Assembly: GCF_026914185.1 (NCBI RefSeq)
Contig: NC_070561.1
Location: 744,001 to 808,000, forward strand
Direction of reading: 5' to 3'
DNA from: Puccinia triticina
Lineage: Eukaryota; Basidiomycota; Pucciniomycetes; Pucciniales; Pucciniaceae
Length of the DNA: 64,000 nt
The translations under genes and the position numbers were made by a program. The notes below the pieces were generated by a model. That model did not search any database. It was given only the letters and a program-made list of their open reading frames with translations, and had not been told where the DNA came from. Within the stretch, counting starts at the first letter, position 1. Each line of letters begins with the position of its first letter. This document shows, one piece after another, positions 11,952-23,551 of the stretch.

Positions 11952-12759
11952 TCCAAAGACACCCGCTTGGCCTGAGCTGACAGCTCTGTTTATGAAGCTT
12001 AGGGCTAAAAGCCCGTCAAAATAAGGGTTTTGGGCCCTAGCACTATAGCTGTGCTGATGTAAACACTGGTAATGTAAATTACCAAACTTGTTATGTGGTA
12101 AATATGGCCACTACAAGGGTTTAAACACTCTGTAACAGAGGAAGGATTAATTATGTAATTATTAATTACAGGGAATTAATTTGGCGTAAAAGTAGGTGGT
12201 AAGCGCTTAAACTGATTGGCTGCTTGACAGAGGCGGAGGTCTTACGGCAACTAATTATAAGGATAAAGCTTTAAATATGCTAATAAGGTATTTTTGATGA
12301 TTTGAAGGGTTTAATCCAGTGGATTTTGCGTGCAAAGGGTGGTTTAAAAGGAAAAGGGGCTACATTAGTAGCAGGGGAGAATATTCACGGCAAACTTACA
12401 TTTCTGGGTGGTGAATGGTCTGGGGGATCTTTTCCTGAGGTCCAAATAGGCCTCTATTTATAGAGGGGACTTCAGTGGGCGCAACCACTAAGTCCTTTTC
12501 TCCCTATGGGAGTATCCTGGGGTGTAGACGTGAACAAGGCTTGGCTGTGGGCAATTTATTTGTATTATAATAGACTAATTTCCCTGACTCTGTCACATGA
12601 CATGTTTATAACTAATCATCATGTTAAAGAGCTTCAGTATAAGTCTACATAATGTTTTCACTGGGTATTTTTACACGATTAATATTACTCTTTAGTGTAC
12701 TGTAGTTTAATTTTATGTACTTTGTTTATTTTACTAATTTTTTTTATGTAATACTTTTT
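11952..12759. other. AT-rich region, nothing recognised
   Basis: No convincing frame, inverted repeat or RNA gene was found between the copia LTR and the fold-back element. Confidence 0.4.
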
Positions 12760-13967
12760 CGGGTTTACTTCGCGCACGGAGGGAAACTTGTTGCGCATGG
12801 GAATTTCCGTTGACTCCACGTCACGTGACGTCGGGCCCCCCTCCGTGCGCGCCACCAGCTCCCCTCAAAAAACTATCCGCACACGGGGGTGCCGTGCGGT
12901 GACACTGACAGGTGGCCGGGGTGAAGCACTCCGGCCATCCGGAGGAAACAATGCCCTCGATGACCGAGAGGGTATATCACATCTCTCTCAATGACCGGCA
13001 TTCTGGTCATTGAGAGGACACATCCACCGGTACAAACCGGTCATCGGGAGGCTACAATCCTCTCGATGACCGGAATAGACCGGTCATCGGGAGGCTACAT
13101 CCCTCTCAATGACCGGCATAGACCGGTCATTGAGAGGCTACATCCCTCTCAATGACCGGAATAGACCGGTCATCGGGAGGTTACATCCCTCCCGATGGAT
13201 GACCGGAGTAGACCGGTCATCGAGGGGACACATCCCTCTCGATGACCGGTCTAGTGAGAGGTCGCATCCCTCTCGATGACCGGTCTATGCCAGTCATCGA
13301 GAGGGATGTGTTCTCTTGATGACCGGAATGCCGGTCATTGAGAGAGATGTATCCTTTCGGTGACCGGTCTACTCCGGTCATCGGGAGGGATGTGACCTCC
13401 TGATGACCGGTCTATTCCGGTCATCGAGAGGGATGTAGCCTCCCGATGACCAGTCTATGCCAGTCATCGAGAGGGATGTAGCCTCCCGATGACCGGTCTA
13501 TTCCGGTCATCGAGAGGGATGTAGCCTCCCGATGACCGGTCTGTACCGGTCATTGAGAGAGATGTGATCTACCCTCTTGATGACCGGTCTGTGCCGGTCA
13601 TCGGGAGGGATGCAACCTCCTGATGACCGGTCTATTCCGGTCATCGAGAGGGATGTAGCCTCTCAATGACCGGTCTGTACCGGTCATCGAGAGGATTGTA
13701 GCCTCCCGATGACCGGTCTATTCCGGTCATCGAGAGGGATGTAGTCTCTCGATGACCGGTCTGTGCCGGTCATCGAGGGTTTTGTTTCCTCCGGATGGCC
13801 GGAGTGTCTCAACCCGGCCACCTGTCACCGCACAGCACCCCCGTGTGCGGATAGTTTTTTGATGGGAGCTGGTGGCGCGCACGGAGGGGGGCCCGACGTC
13901 ACGTGACGTCGAGTCAACAGAAATTCCCGTGCGCAACGAGTTTCCCTCCGTGCGCGAAGTAAACCCG
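12760..13967. mobile_element. fold-back element B with CCGGTCATCGAGAG palindrome array
   Basis: A 1208-bp palindrome. Terminal repeats CGGGTTTACTTCGCGCAC and inverse are flanked by a perfect 8-bp duplication TACTTTTT (12752-12759 and 13968-13975). Arms contain ACGTCACGTGACGT and a CACACGGGGGTG segment. The centre (about 12950-13780) holds some fifteen palindromic units CCTCTCGATGACCGG ... CCGGTCATCGAGAGG with 5-6 nt centres such as TCTATT or TCTGTG. No coding capacity. Same terminus and core as the element at 5924-7383, but different arm sequence. Confidence 0.92.
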
Positions 13968-16516
13968 TACTTTTTTGGGCGCTTTCTGGGGCCAATTCTT
14001 AATTATAGAATTAGTAGATGAAGGAATAGGAATAAGGGGTTACTTTAAGTGGGTGACCCCCCTTAATTTATGATGAGGAATCTGATTCTGCAATTATTAT
14101 TTACTAAGTTATTGCAGTCTTTTGGATACTTGATGTATCTCTAAGGCTGACATGAGCACTTTGAGAAAATGGTGAACTTTTCACCATTTTGAAGCTCAAG
14201 GGTTATGTGAGCAAAAAACAAGCCCTTCAGAACAATTCTGAATTGGCAAAGTTGTAGCCTTGCTTCTCAGGCATCTTTTCCTTGTTTTTTTTGGAAAAGA
14301 ATGGTGCAAAATAGCCAGTCGCTTGCAAATTGCAGTTGGCTGTGTCCTTTCATTTTGTGAAGTCAAGCTTGACAGGTGGGGAACTGTTTGGATCATCGGA
14401 CCATGAACCCTCTCACGGGATTTTGACTCACTGCAGCCAGGTGCTGATGTTAAATAAATAAATAATATGTATTTTTTTTTTCTGCTGTGTGATACTTGTT
14501 TATGTATATAACACCAGATACATCCATTGGGATATCAGGGCTTGAAGAAGTCGGATTGTTTGCGGTGTGATTTTATTTACAGAATGTTTTTTCAGAAGGG
14601 ATGAAGCTAATTAGGAATTTCAAGCTGGATTCTGTGTTCTTGGAATCTTGTGCTTCTAATGGTGCCAACGGCGGGATGTTTTTGGAAGGATTAGTGGAGA
14701 AATCAGGGGGTGATATCACCTCCAAGCCATTTGGCTGGTAGCTCTCCCCCTCGTAAGCCAACTTTAGATGCAAGTCCCTCCCTTCGGGAGGCGGGCCCTT
14801 TGGGCCCCCCCAAGCCTAGGCGTGAGGGACTTGTGTTAAGTTTGGGAAGTAGCACACATGTAAAGTGCTGCATTGTAGCAAGGAATACCGACCAGAACCG
14901 AGATGGCCCAAACAGCTATCCTAGTCTATTGGGGTGGAAGCCAAAGGCCTTCCTCTGGGAGGGACTTAAGCCTTATCGGTGAAATTTGCCTGAGATAAAT
15001 GCCAATATTCCTTACTTTTTTATGCTAAGTCCCCTGCATGGTGCCATCTTGGTGTAATCACCCTCTACATTTACACTTAGACACATCAGATGCCTTTCCA
15101 TATCCTGCCACCTTTGCGTGCATTTTCTTACTTCCCAAACTCAAGATACAAGGTGTGTAGTAAACAAAAACTTCATCCTGGCAAAAACAGCTGAAGTATA
15201 ACTGTTTTTCAAATGAGCTCCCTTGGAATCTTGAGTGAACAGGCCCAACTGCATTTTCTCATGCAGTTGGTTGGCAAGGCTGGACATCCGTCCTGGATAC
15301 CTGTCATTTTTTTTCTCGAGGCAAGTGTATGTATTTGCGCTAAAAATAATGTTTTACAGAGCTCAGGCTTGGCTCTTGCAACCCCCCATCTTCAATGGGT
15401 TATTGTGAGCAAAGAATGAGGAAATGTGATGATCTAAGAGCATCAAAAATTAAAGATGCTGGGCTTCCATAATATCCAGAAATCTTGATGAAATATTTGG
15501 AGGTAAGCAAGCTATTGAAACATTTGTTGGAAATGGTGTTTTTAGCCATTCCTCTCAGGCCTGAATCAACAATACCGCATAAGTGCCTCCGGTGGAGGCG
15601 CTTTGCGCCCCCCACCTTCAGACTTAGCTAAGTTTGTGGAAGTGGGCAAGTAGTAAATACATAAATTTTTGCATTTTCTTGGGAAATTTTATGCACAAAA
15701 TTGGTTTGAATGGGCTTTAAAACCAAAAACGGTACACACCAAGCATCAAAAATGTATGGATTTCTGCTGAAGTTCAGGTAAATTGGCTAAAACCTGCAGA
15801 TCCCCGCTTTTCATTGGGGCTTTAGAGCTCTACCTCAAGCCTACGCACGAAAATGTATGAAACAGCCAAAAAAAAAAGCCATTCTGCCCCCTGATTTGTG
15901 AATTTTGCCAAAATCCTGGAATTTTGATTACCCACCTCTACAGGGTGCTTCCAGGGTCCTAGCCTGATACAAGTAGATGAGATAAGTCTGGGCACAAGCA
16001 GCATCACTAACATAGAGTTGATGAGGTTGACAGCTGAATCAATTGGCCCCTTTAAAGTAAGTGCGGCTCTGGAATAGCTCATGGAGGGGCCGCTCCCCCC
16101 TTCTTTTTACCTCTGCACACGGTCATCTCTCAAATCTATCAAGTAACCAAAAATGCATTGATGGGATTTACAGATCATGACCTATATAGTAGGAATCAGC
16201 TGGAAAACAAGGACCAGAAGAAGAGAAGGAAACATTACGAGGAGAAGGACTAAATGATCAAAGTTGTCCGATCACAATACAGCGCGGTTAATGTACGTGA
16301 TGATGATCATAAAACAAAAACAAAAATGTAGGAAGACATTCCAATAAAGAGAGGAAGTTGAAGTGGGTTGAACAAGGATGAAAGGATTGAGAAAGAGACG
16401 AAGGGGAGAAGAAAGGGGGTTTGAGGAACAGCTATGCGAGTTTCACAAGAGAGGAACAGCTATGCGAGTTTCACAAGAGGTCGGATGCTTGGAAGCAAGG
16501 TGACGAGATCGAGGGA
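13968..16516. other. intergenic region with short GC hairpins
   Basis: No gene recognised. Small strong hairpins stand out in AT-rich DNA: about 14768-14812 (CCTCCCTTCGGGAGG, GGGCCCTTTGGGCCC) inside AAGTCCCTC/GAGGGACTT flanks, and 15587-15615 (GCCTCCGGTGGAGGC, GGCGCTTTGCGCC). A 28-bp unit (GAGGAACAGCTATGCGAG...) is duplicated head-to-tail at 16423-16478 just past the SEC14 stop. Confidence 0.5.
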
Positions 16517-18075
16517 TCAGGCCGCGGGGGCTTCAGCGGCGATCGCAGGCGCAGGTGCAGTCTCAGCAGCGGGGGCGGCGGGTTGTTGAGCAGCATCAGG
16601 GGCGGCTTGCTCAGTGGCGGTGTCCGTGGAGGTGGGGCCGGCTTTCAACGCCTTGGCCTTCGCGACAACCTCGCTGTCTTTCCATGGCCCGGCATCACTC
16701 ATGCTGCATCCCTCGGAACACTCGCACTTTCCCTTGAGAGTCTTCGGCAAGGACTCTGCTGGGATTTGGAGCAGCAAAGTCTTCTGGTAGCTCGAATCGA
16801 GTATCTGGATCTTCTTCACCGTCACCTCGTCTAACCACGGCTTGACCAAGCTCCAAACGGTCGAGAACAAGTATGGGGAGTTGATGATGTAGAACTTTCC
16901 CATAGCTGGATAGGACACGAGATTGAATGTCAGGTCAACTTGGAGCACTTTGCACAGAGAGAGGTCACCACTGACTTTCTGGATAGTAGCTCTGACTGAG
17001 ATGAGAGGCTTCTTGAACGTAATTCTTCACTTTCCAAAACTGACTCAATCCGACACCTTGAAGGTCCATGATCGTACACGAGGTTTCGATTAATTTCTGG
17101 TGTTCCATCGAGCAAACAGGAAGCCTGTCACGCAAAAACTGTCGGACGAGATAGGAATCAAGTCAGATGACAAAAACCAGAGAGAAGCCAATGCTATCTT
17201 GCCCACTCTTTCGTATTCGACAACTAGTCGCTGAAGCTGGCGTTCTGGCGTGGTGACTTTGTACAGCTTGGTAAGGTCAAGCTTTCCGAGTTGTTCGATG
17301 TAGAGCGGACGACCATCCTACTCCACGTGAATGTGGAAATGGAGGATCAGTTTGAAGCGTGAAAAGATAAAGAGGAGAAACGTTGTCGAACCTGATCAGT
17401 CTTGTGGTAGAACTGAGGGTAGATAGCGTCGACTTCTTTCTTCTCCGGATACTCAAAGGTGTTATACAGCTCGTCAACCTTGAACTCCTTGCGCCACTAT
17501 TAACCCAAGGTTGTTTACGCCAAGCCCATCAGTCTCTTTACTAATCAGTCCTCGGAAATCAGATCGTGGAGCCCAACGAACCTTTTCGCAATCTATGAAC
17601 ATCAGCTTGCTCTTAGCAAGATCAAATTTGCGGGCTCTGAGGAATCGACTGGAAGGAAGTAGCGGTTCAAATAAGTCAATCAAGCACAACCGAACCAAGT
17701 CAGATTAATGGGGAGTGCAACCAACAGTAGGGTAGCATCATCGTGGGATGCGCCTGTTAGACCACCTCCGTACATGACGGCTTTTTCGGGCCCCGTTCCC
17801 TCCTAGCCAAGGGGAAGAAGTTTACATCGAGGTTAGCTGCGATGATACACAATAGCAGGGTGCGTCGGCGGACGAACTTTAAAGTAGCCCTCAGTGGCCA
17901 GTTCGAGCTTGAACTTCTTGAGTAGTTCGGCTTGTTCGGCCGTCAGATGTCCGACTCGGCCGGTGAGAACATCCTAGTCCAAATGAAGTGGGCAGAGATC
18001 TATCAGTAGCTTGTCGATGGGAGGCCACATGCAAGGCGAGTTTGATCTTACCTTGTCTGGTGCTGGGGCGGGCAT
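16517..18075 (-). CDS. SEC14: Sec14-type phosphatidylinositol/phosphatidylcholine transfer protein
   Basis: CRAL-TRIO lipid-transfer protein, expected at the Golgi and cytosol, that exchanges PI and PC and supports secretion. Exons (high to low): 18075-18052, 17973-17851, 17802-17726, 17648-17582, 17496-17392, 17317-17207, 17138-16976, 16905-16517; all GT-AG and in phase, 352 codons. The N-terminal CRAL-TRIO part contains [20 protein letters not shown]; the lipid-binding domain contains [54 protein letters not shown] and [16 protein letters not shown]. The C-terminus is an Ala/Pro/Thr-rich tail beyond the usual yeast end. I start at the Met before PAPAPDK; an upstream Met at 18234 would add a Pro/Thr/Ser stretch that looks like 5' UTR. 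The first coding exon is only 24 nt. Confidence 0.92.
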
Positions 18076-20595
18076 GTTGGAGGGTGTTGTTGCTGCTTTC
18101 TTTTCCTTGCTGGTGTTTCTGTGCTGACTGTTGGCTGTTGGGTGTGTTGGTGGTGGTGGTGGTGTGGTAGTATGCGGCGGGGGAATGGGCGTGGCTGAAA
18201 TAGTCTGAGGCCGGTCAACAGACGAAGATCTCATGGATTACATCAGCACGAAAACCCAAATTAGATTAAACTAAATTAAATTTCTGGCCGGATGACATAA
18301 TCATCCGGTCCATTTCAAGCCATGCATGACCAAAAGTGGCCACTTCACCATGTCACCATACAGCACCATACCAACCATACATGTTCAAGATTTCTCCAGG
18401 TGGATCCTCTCAGTACAAAGGGAGGATGAGAGCAAGTTCCTCACTGGAGGACATGTAGCGCGCGGATTAGCGCGCAAAGTTTAAAATAACTAAGTTATTC
18501 CATGGGTATGTACTGCAGGGCCTGCTCAGCAGGGGTTTCCAGGTGACTGAGTCTTCTGGGTCCCTGAAACAGGGGGTAGTTTTGAACTTATAAAGCTCCC
18601 AGGACTTCACTTGGAATTTAATTCCAAGTAGATACAAAAGAGATAAGGACTTACTCAAAGGAGTAGTCCTTTAGGCACAAGCTAGGTAGGAGTCAATACA
18701 AGATGATCTTGGCAAAACACCTAACTTAACTAAGTCCCTCTATTGGAGGGGGGAAAGTGTCCCACAGGGACCCTCCAAAGGAGGGACTGGCCTGAGAGAA
18801 TTTAGAAAATGTCATTTTTCAATCCTTTCTGGACACACCATTTCTCACTGGGCAATGACACTTTTGGGGAAAAAAATGCAGAAGATCATGAAGAATCTTT
18901 GTACATATGCTGGCTATTTTTCAGGGCCTTAGGTGGCCATTGTGATCATTTTTTGTGCCTGACATGTGCCCACTTCATTGTGAATTACACATTTTGCACT
19001 GTACAGAATATGAAATTGATGATGTTACAACTCTGATTGCAGCTGAACTAGGAGAGTTGAGGATGTGAAAGAATAGTAGAAATACTTAAGCCAACCTACC
19101 TGCAAGGCAAGGAAAGCAGTAAGTGGTTCAGTTCAGCCTAGACAAAAGCAGTGGTAAAAGATGCCAATCATCAATACTATATGACAGATACAGTCAATGA
19201 AAAAGCAACATCACTGCATCTAGGAAAACAGTTTGAAAAGAGGAAAATCCTCTAACCAAGTAAGGCAAAGCCATACCAAAGTCGGAAAAGAACAAAAGAA
19301 GCTAATGAGTTGTTTAACTCTCATTCTCTTGTGCAGATCACAACAAAGACGTGCTAAGCGCATTGGAGCCAGTTCCTTCTATTTTGTCTCAAAGAATTAG
19401 CAAGTGGCTATTCCGCCTGCTTCTAGGTACAATTTCTCATTCACGCTCTTAGGAAATTCAATCTAAAAAATGTGTTTGGTCACCCTATTGTAATAGATTC
19501 TGATAAAAGAAAAACACTCTAGTTGTCTCAATTCTTTCAATTCTGACATATTTTATCTTAAGATAATATATATTATTTTCTCTTTTTGTGGTGCTTTTGC
19601 GCCACAGCAATTATTCAATATGTATTGATTTATTTATTTATATTCATTTAGGGTGGTTGCAAAAAGCTCTATGGTCAAATTCAAACATCCAGTCAAAATG
19701 ACTTGTAATTACCACTGTCAGCCTCCCATGCCTGCCCAACTAAGTTTGTGGTGAACTTCACACAAGTCTGCTGCTGCAGGGGGTACCAGCCAGCAAATTG
19801 TGGCACCAGCCAGAAAAATGTGGCTGGTTGGTTTGCAAAGCAAAGTCCCCGCAGGGGTGACTTGTGCCTTAGGAAGGTAAACTGGATTGATGAGCTTCCA
19901 CCCTTTTGCTGGGAGCAAAATTCAAACTGCAATATTGTCAGCAGGGGTGACTTGTGCCTTAGGAAGGCAAACTAGGGTGATGAGCTTCCACCTTTTTTGT
20001 GGGAGCAAACTTCAAACTGCAATCACAAGCTTTCCTCACAGCTTTGAGGATAACCAGTCAGGGTTTCTTGACGAGCTACATGATGCTGTTCATCCTACCC
20101 AAACTTGGAAGGAGAACATAATCTTGTGATTTTATAATGATTCTTATAAAATCATAGTTTGATTTTTTTTACACTGGGACAAGTGGATCAAGCAGCCTGG
20201 GCATGCCAAAACAAGTCATATCTGTTGAAATTCCATCTTCTCCAGTCTCTCTTTTCTCCCCTTTCACTTCACTGTCACTCCTTTCTCTCCCTCCAGATTG
20301 CATATCCAAAGTTCACCTTCTGTCCAACAATCTGGCCCCTCCATTTTAATAGCTTATATATCCCTGGCTTAAACAGAAATAAAAACCATCTGCTTTCTGT
20401 GTGCATTTCCCTGAGGTCTCTGCGGTATACAATCTCTTGTAGTGTGAGTGCTTTTCTGCCACGCAAGCTAGCAGCTTTTTTGCCCTCTTTGAGGGATTCC
20501 TTGGTCCCCTTTGTTCTTTCCCTCAGAGTCTCTCTGGGTTGTTTTTCTTTGGGTCCTTCCTCTTCTCCTCAACCTCCAGTCCTAGCTTCAACAAT
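18076..20595. other. intergenic repeat-derived DNA
   Basis: No gene seen. 19851-20027 is a two-copy tandem repeat, period 90 bp, each copy starting GCAGGGGTGACTTGTGCC. A hairpin-like CCCTCTATTGGAGGG lies near 18734 and CCCTCCAAAGGAGGG near 18770, similar in design to those at 14768 and 15587. The rest is AT-rich with no long frame that I recognise. Confidence 0.45.
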
Positions 20596-20597
20596 TA

Positions 20598-20774
20598 TGG
20601 TGTTCAAAGTTGGTTTGCATAATTTTATGCATGCATAAATCATAAAATCATAAAAATATTTTGGTGAGGAAATTTTGTATTACATAATCAGACCGTCATA
20701 TCCCCTGCAAAAGAGATTTTATGATTTTATGATTTATGCATGCATAAAATTATGCAAACCAACTTTGAACACCA
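20598..20774. mobile_element. MITE with TA duplication and about 60-bp inverted repeats
   Basis: Ends TGGTGTTCAAAGTTGG and inverse; nearly perfect inverted arms of about 58 bp (including ATGCATGCATAAATCATAAA) around a centre of about 60 nt, flanked by TA on each side. 177 bp, non-coding, Stowaway-like. Confidence 0.85.
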
Positions 20775-20776
20775 TA

Positions 20777-21368
20777 AATATCAGGAGAAAACCTGATGGT
20801 TTACAAAAATCATCATAAAAATAATGAGCAGCAATAAAAAATACTACATAACACCAAAACACCAGACAAAGCAGTCCTTCATTGTCTGTGAAGCAAATTA
20901 GGTGGATGTGAACAACAAAGCAGCTACAGGGTGAGAAAGGAAAAATAGAGGGTTTTCAGCCCAAATCAAAAATCTCATCATGCGGGAATTTTGACATAAG
21001 GCATAGGCCTCCACTGCTGTGGACAGCTCTGCTGCTTGCTCCCACTTCCCCCTGTGCAGGCCTAGTTAAGCTTGAGGTTGTCCAACAGCCAACCCAAACC
21101 TGGCCTGAAGCCGGCCGGGTTTGGGCGGCCCACCGCCTGGCCCGCCCAATTGCCATGAGATTGTTATAAAAATGTGAGATCCAGAAATATCCGCCCATAT
21201 CCGCAGGTCTGGGAGCCTCAGGCCTCAGATATCTGGTGTGATCCGCGGTCATCTACCAGATATCCCGGATTATCTACCGGATATCCCACGCGGGATACTG
21301 TCAGGGTTGAAGTGTGATCGCTTCCGGGCAGACTAGAAACCAGTTAACGAAAATCGACAAGCTGAACG
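20777..21368. other. region upstream of BUD20
   Basis: No coding region recognised. 21180-21295 contains repeated CCAGATATC, CGGATATCC and ATATCCGC motifs, a small palindromic cluster within about 200 bp of the BUD20 start. Promoter elements could not be assigned. Confidence 0.4.
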
Positions 21369-21970
21369 ATGGGCCGTCTCCGAAGAAGTCGAACGCACAG
21401 TTCCGCGAAATCACAGATCAAGAGTCGGAAGACGAAGCGATATACGAGAGACTTGGACCAGATCGCGCTCGACATGGAGCTTGCCCAAGCGATCCGAGCC
21501 GTCAAACCGCCGAAATCTGAGCTCGATTCTTCCTTCGTCGTCCCTCAAAACTTCGGATCAACCTCTCACCCTACAGTGACTGGTGACGTGGATGAAGATA
21601 CGTCCGGATGCGGCAAGTTTCCTTGTGTCGAATGTGCTAGGTTCTTCGTGGATTCAAGAAGTTTAACCGAACACCAAAGAGGAAAGGTTCACAAACGCAG
21701 GTTGGTTGTTTTTTCACGCAAATTCTCCCTTTTTCCAAAGAACAAGCAAAAAAAATTGAACAACGAAAACGGAAGAGAGCCGGTCATTTCAAATTGTGAA
21801 GCTTGACTCAATAGCATTGCTGATCCGAAATTAATGTTACTGTTGTTCACTTTGAATGCAGGGTTAAAGAGCTCGCCGCTGGTCCCTATAGCCTGGAAGA
21901 AGCCATGCGAGCTGCTGGACTCGGAACGGATAACCGGCAACGTCCAGCCCCCGACCTGATGGTCACTTAA
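21369..21970 (+). CDS. BUD20: Bud20/ZNF593-type C2H2 zinc-finger protein
   Basis: Shuttling factor of the pre-60S ribosomal particle, acting in nuclear export. Two exons (21369-21700 and 21862-21970) with a 161-nt intron GTTGGT...GCAG in phase 2; 146 codons. The N-terminal signature MGRLRRSRTH and RDLDQIALDM is typical of the family; the zinc finger CVEC-X12-H-X5-H is followed by KVHKRR; the C-terminal PYSLEEAMRAAGLGTDN matches the conserved tail of fungal Bud20. Length is close to the yeast protein. A LINE remnant begins about 100 bp downstream. Confidence 0.93.
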
Positions 21971-22019
21971 AATCAACACAAACGATGGGGGACTTCTTCC
22001 TTTTTATTATACGTTCTCC

Positions 22020-23095
22020 TAAAAGTCTACCTCTCACACCCAGCAAACTACCATCTTCCCATCCCTTCCCACTATCCCCCTTCTGCAATCCAACCTAGCA
22101 CTAGACCCACTCACTGCCTCCTCCCCTCCATCACACTTTGAACGCTCACCAGTCTCATCAACCCATGCCAAACCCCCTGCTCCCGCAGGGCAGAGCCCCC
22201 GCAACAAGTGACGATATGTCCAATATGGACATGTACGTTGCTGAGGACTCCCTGTCTGTCGTCGAAACCCATCTGGTGGAGAAGTTAACCAAAGTGGTAG
22301 ACGCTTTAATCCCTAGATTGGAGAGTCTTGAGAGGGCTGTCTCCAGACAGGTCCCGAAACCATCCGGAGCTGCTTGAGCAGACTCTTTCAACGCCCTGCT
22401 AGTGAGGATCAAAGAGATTGCGTCTAATATGGTCAGATTAGAAAAGAAGGTATCTGTCCCTACCACACTCTTCTAGCATGATGGCTCAGCCTGCCGCAAA
22501 ACCGAGTAACTTGCCTCCTAGACCAACCCCTTTCTACTCTGAGAAAGCGGCCGGGGTTTCCATCCCCAGTGTGGCTAAGAGCTTGCCAACGGTTGCCCCT
22601 CCTCGTACATCAACAGGTTTAAGTTAGGACAAGTGATGATCAGAAAGAAGTTTGATCAACCTCAACCTTTCGAAGGCCTTACCGCAGCCGCCATCTGCCA
22701 AAAGATCAATGAAGCTTTAGTTATTGCTAAAGCTACCATAGATAATGACCCCATCAAGGTAAAGGCTGTGGCTCAGTTCCCTAACGGGGATGTAAAGATC
22801 TTTACCAAAGACTGACAAGCTGACAAATGGTTCCTGGACAACAAGCACCTTTGGACCGTGAAGGCTGACCCCGTTTTTGTCACAACCCAAGTCTCCCAAC
22901 CAGTGCTTCTTCACTCTTGCCACACCAGCTTTGAAGTTAAAAACAAACAACACGTTGAGCTTCTCTGCAAGCAAAATGACATTGAACCAAAAGAAATCCA
23001 AAAGATGTAATGGCTCTTAAGCCCTAAAGATTTGGGTAAAGCCTCAAGCACTCTACTGAGCTACTTCTTACATAGACAACTAGCTCTCAACACAG
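22020..23095 (+). pseudogene. Tad1-like LINE ORF1 remnant
   Basis: Frames at 22138-22377, 22633-22815 and 22830-23010 together resemble the ORF1 (nucleocapsid-like) protein of basidiomycete Tad1 LINEs: IRKKFDQPQPFEGLTAAAIC, KINEALVIAKATIDNDPIKV, WFLDNKHLWTVKADPVFVTT, PVLLHSCHTSFEV. At least four in-frame stops interrupt it (22375, about 22474, about 22627, 22813), two of them TGA at places where the family suggests CGA. ORF2 (endonuclease/RT) is absent; other repeats begin at 23101. Confidence 0.65.
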
Positions 23096-23100
23096 AAAGC

Positions 23101-23551
23101 TAAGGAATACCACCAAAACCATAGCCACAGTGTCCCAAAGGGTCCCAAAATTTTACAGTGCACAGATTTAGCTCTGAAAAAAAAAAATGATGAGCTGCAT
23201 GGAGTTATTACACCTCAGGAATGGATAGTGCTACTGTGCACCCATCTTGGCTGGTCCATATCCTACTAAGGAACACCACCAAAACCATAGCCATGGTGCT
23301 CCAAAGGGTCCCAAAGCTTTGCAGTGCACAGATTGAGCTCTGAAAACAATATGATGAGCTTCATGGCATTAGCACACCCCAGTAGTGGGTTTGGCTAAGG
23401 TTTTGGTGGTGTTCCTTAGTAGGACACCGGCCAAAATGGGTGCACAGTAGCACACCCCATTCCTGAGGTTTAATAATGCCATGCAGCTCATCATATCATT
23501 TTCAGAGCTTAATCTGTGCACTGTAAAATTTTCGGACCCTTTGGGGTGCCA
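23101..23551. repeat. about 160-bp repeat units, two forward then one inverted
   Basis: Units start TAAGGAACACCACCAAAACC and end near GTGCACCCATNTTGGC. Forward copies run about 23101-23265 and 23266-23385; an inverted copy runs from 23396 to 23551, where the CACTA element interrupts it. Inverted units resume at 24695. Confidence 0.75.

Noticed and set aside
16421..16834. 137-codon plus-strand Gly/Arg-rich frame
   Set aside because: Antisense shadow of the Ala/Pro-rich SEC14 C-terminus.
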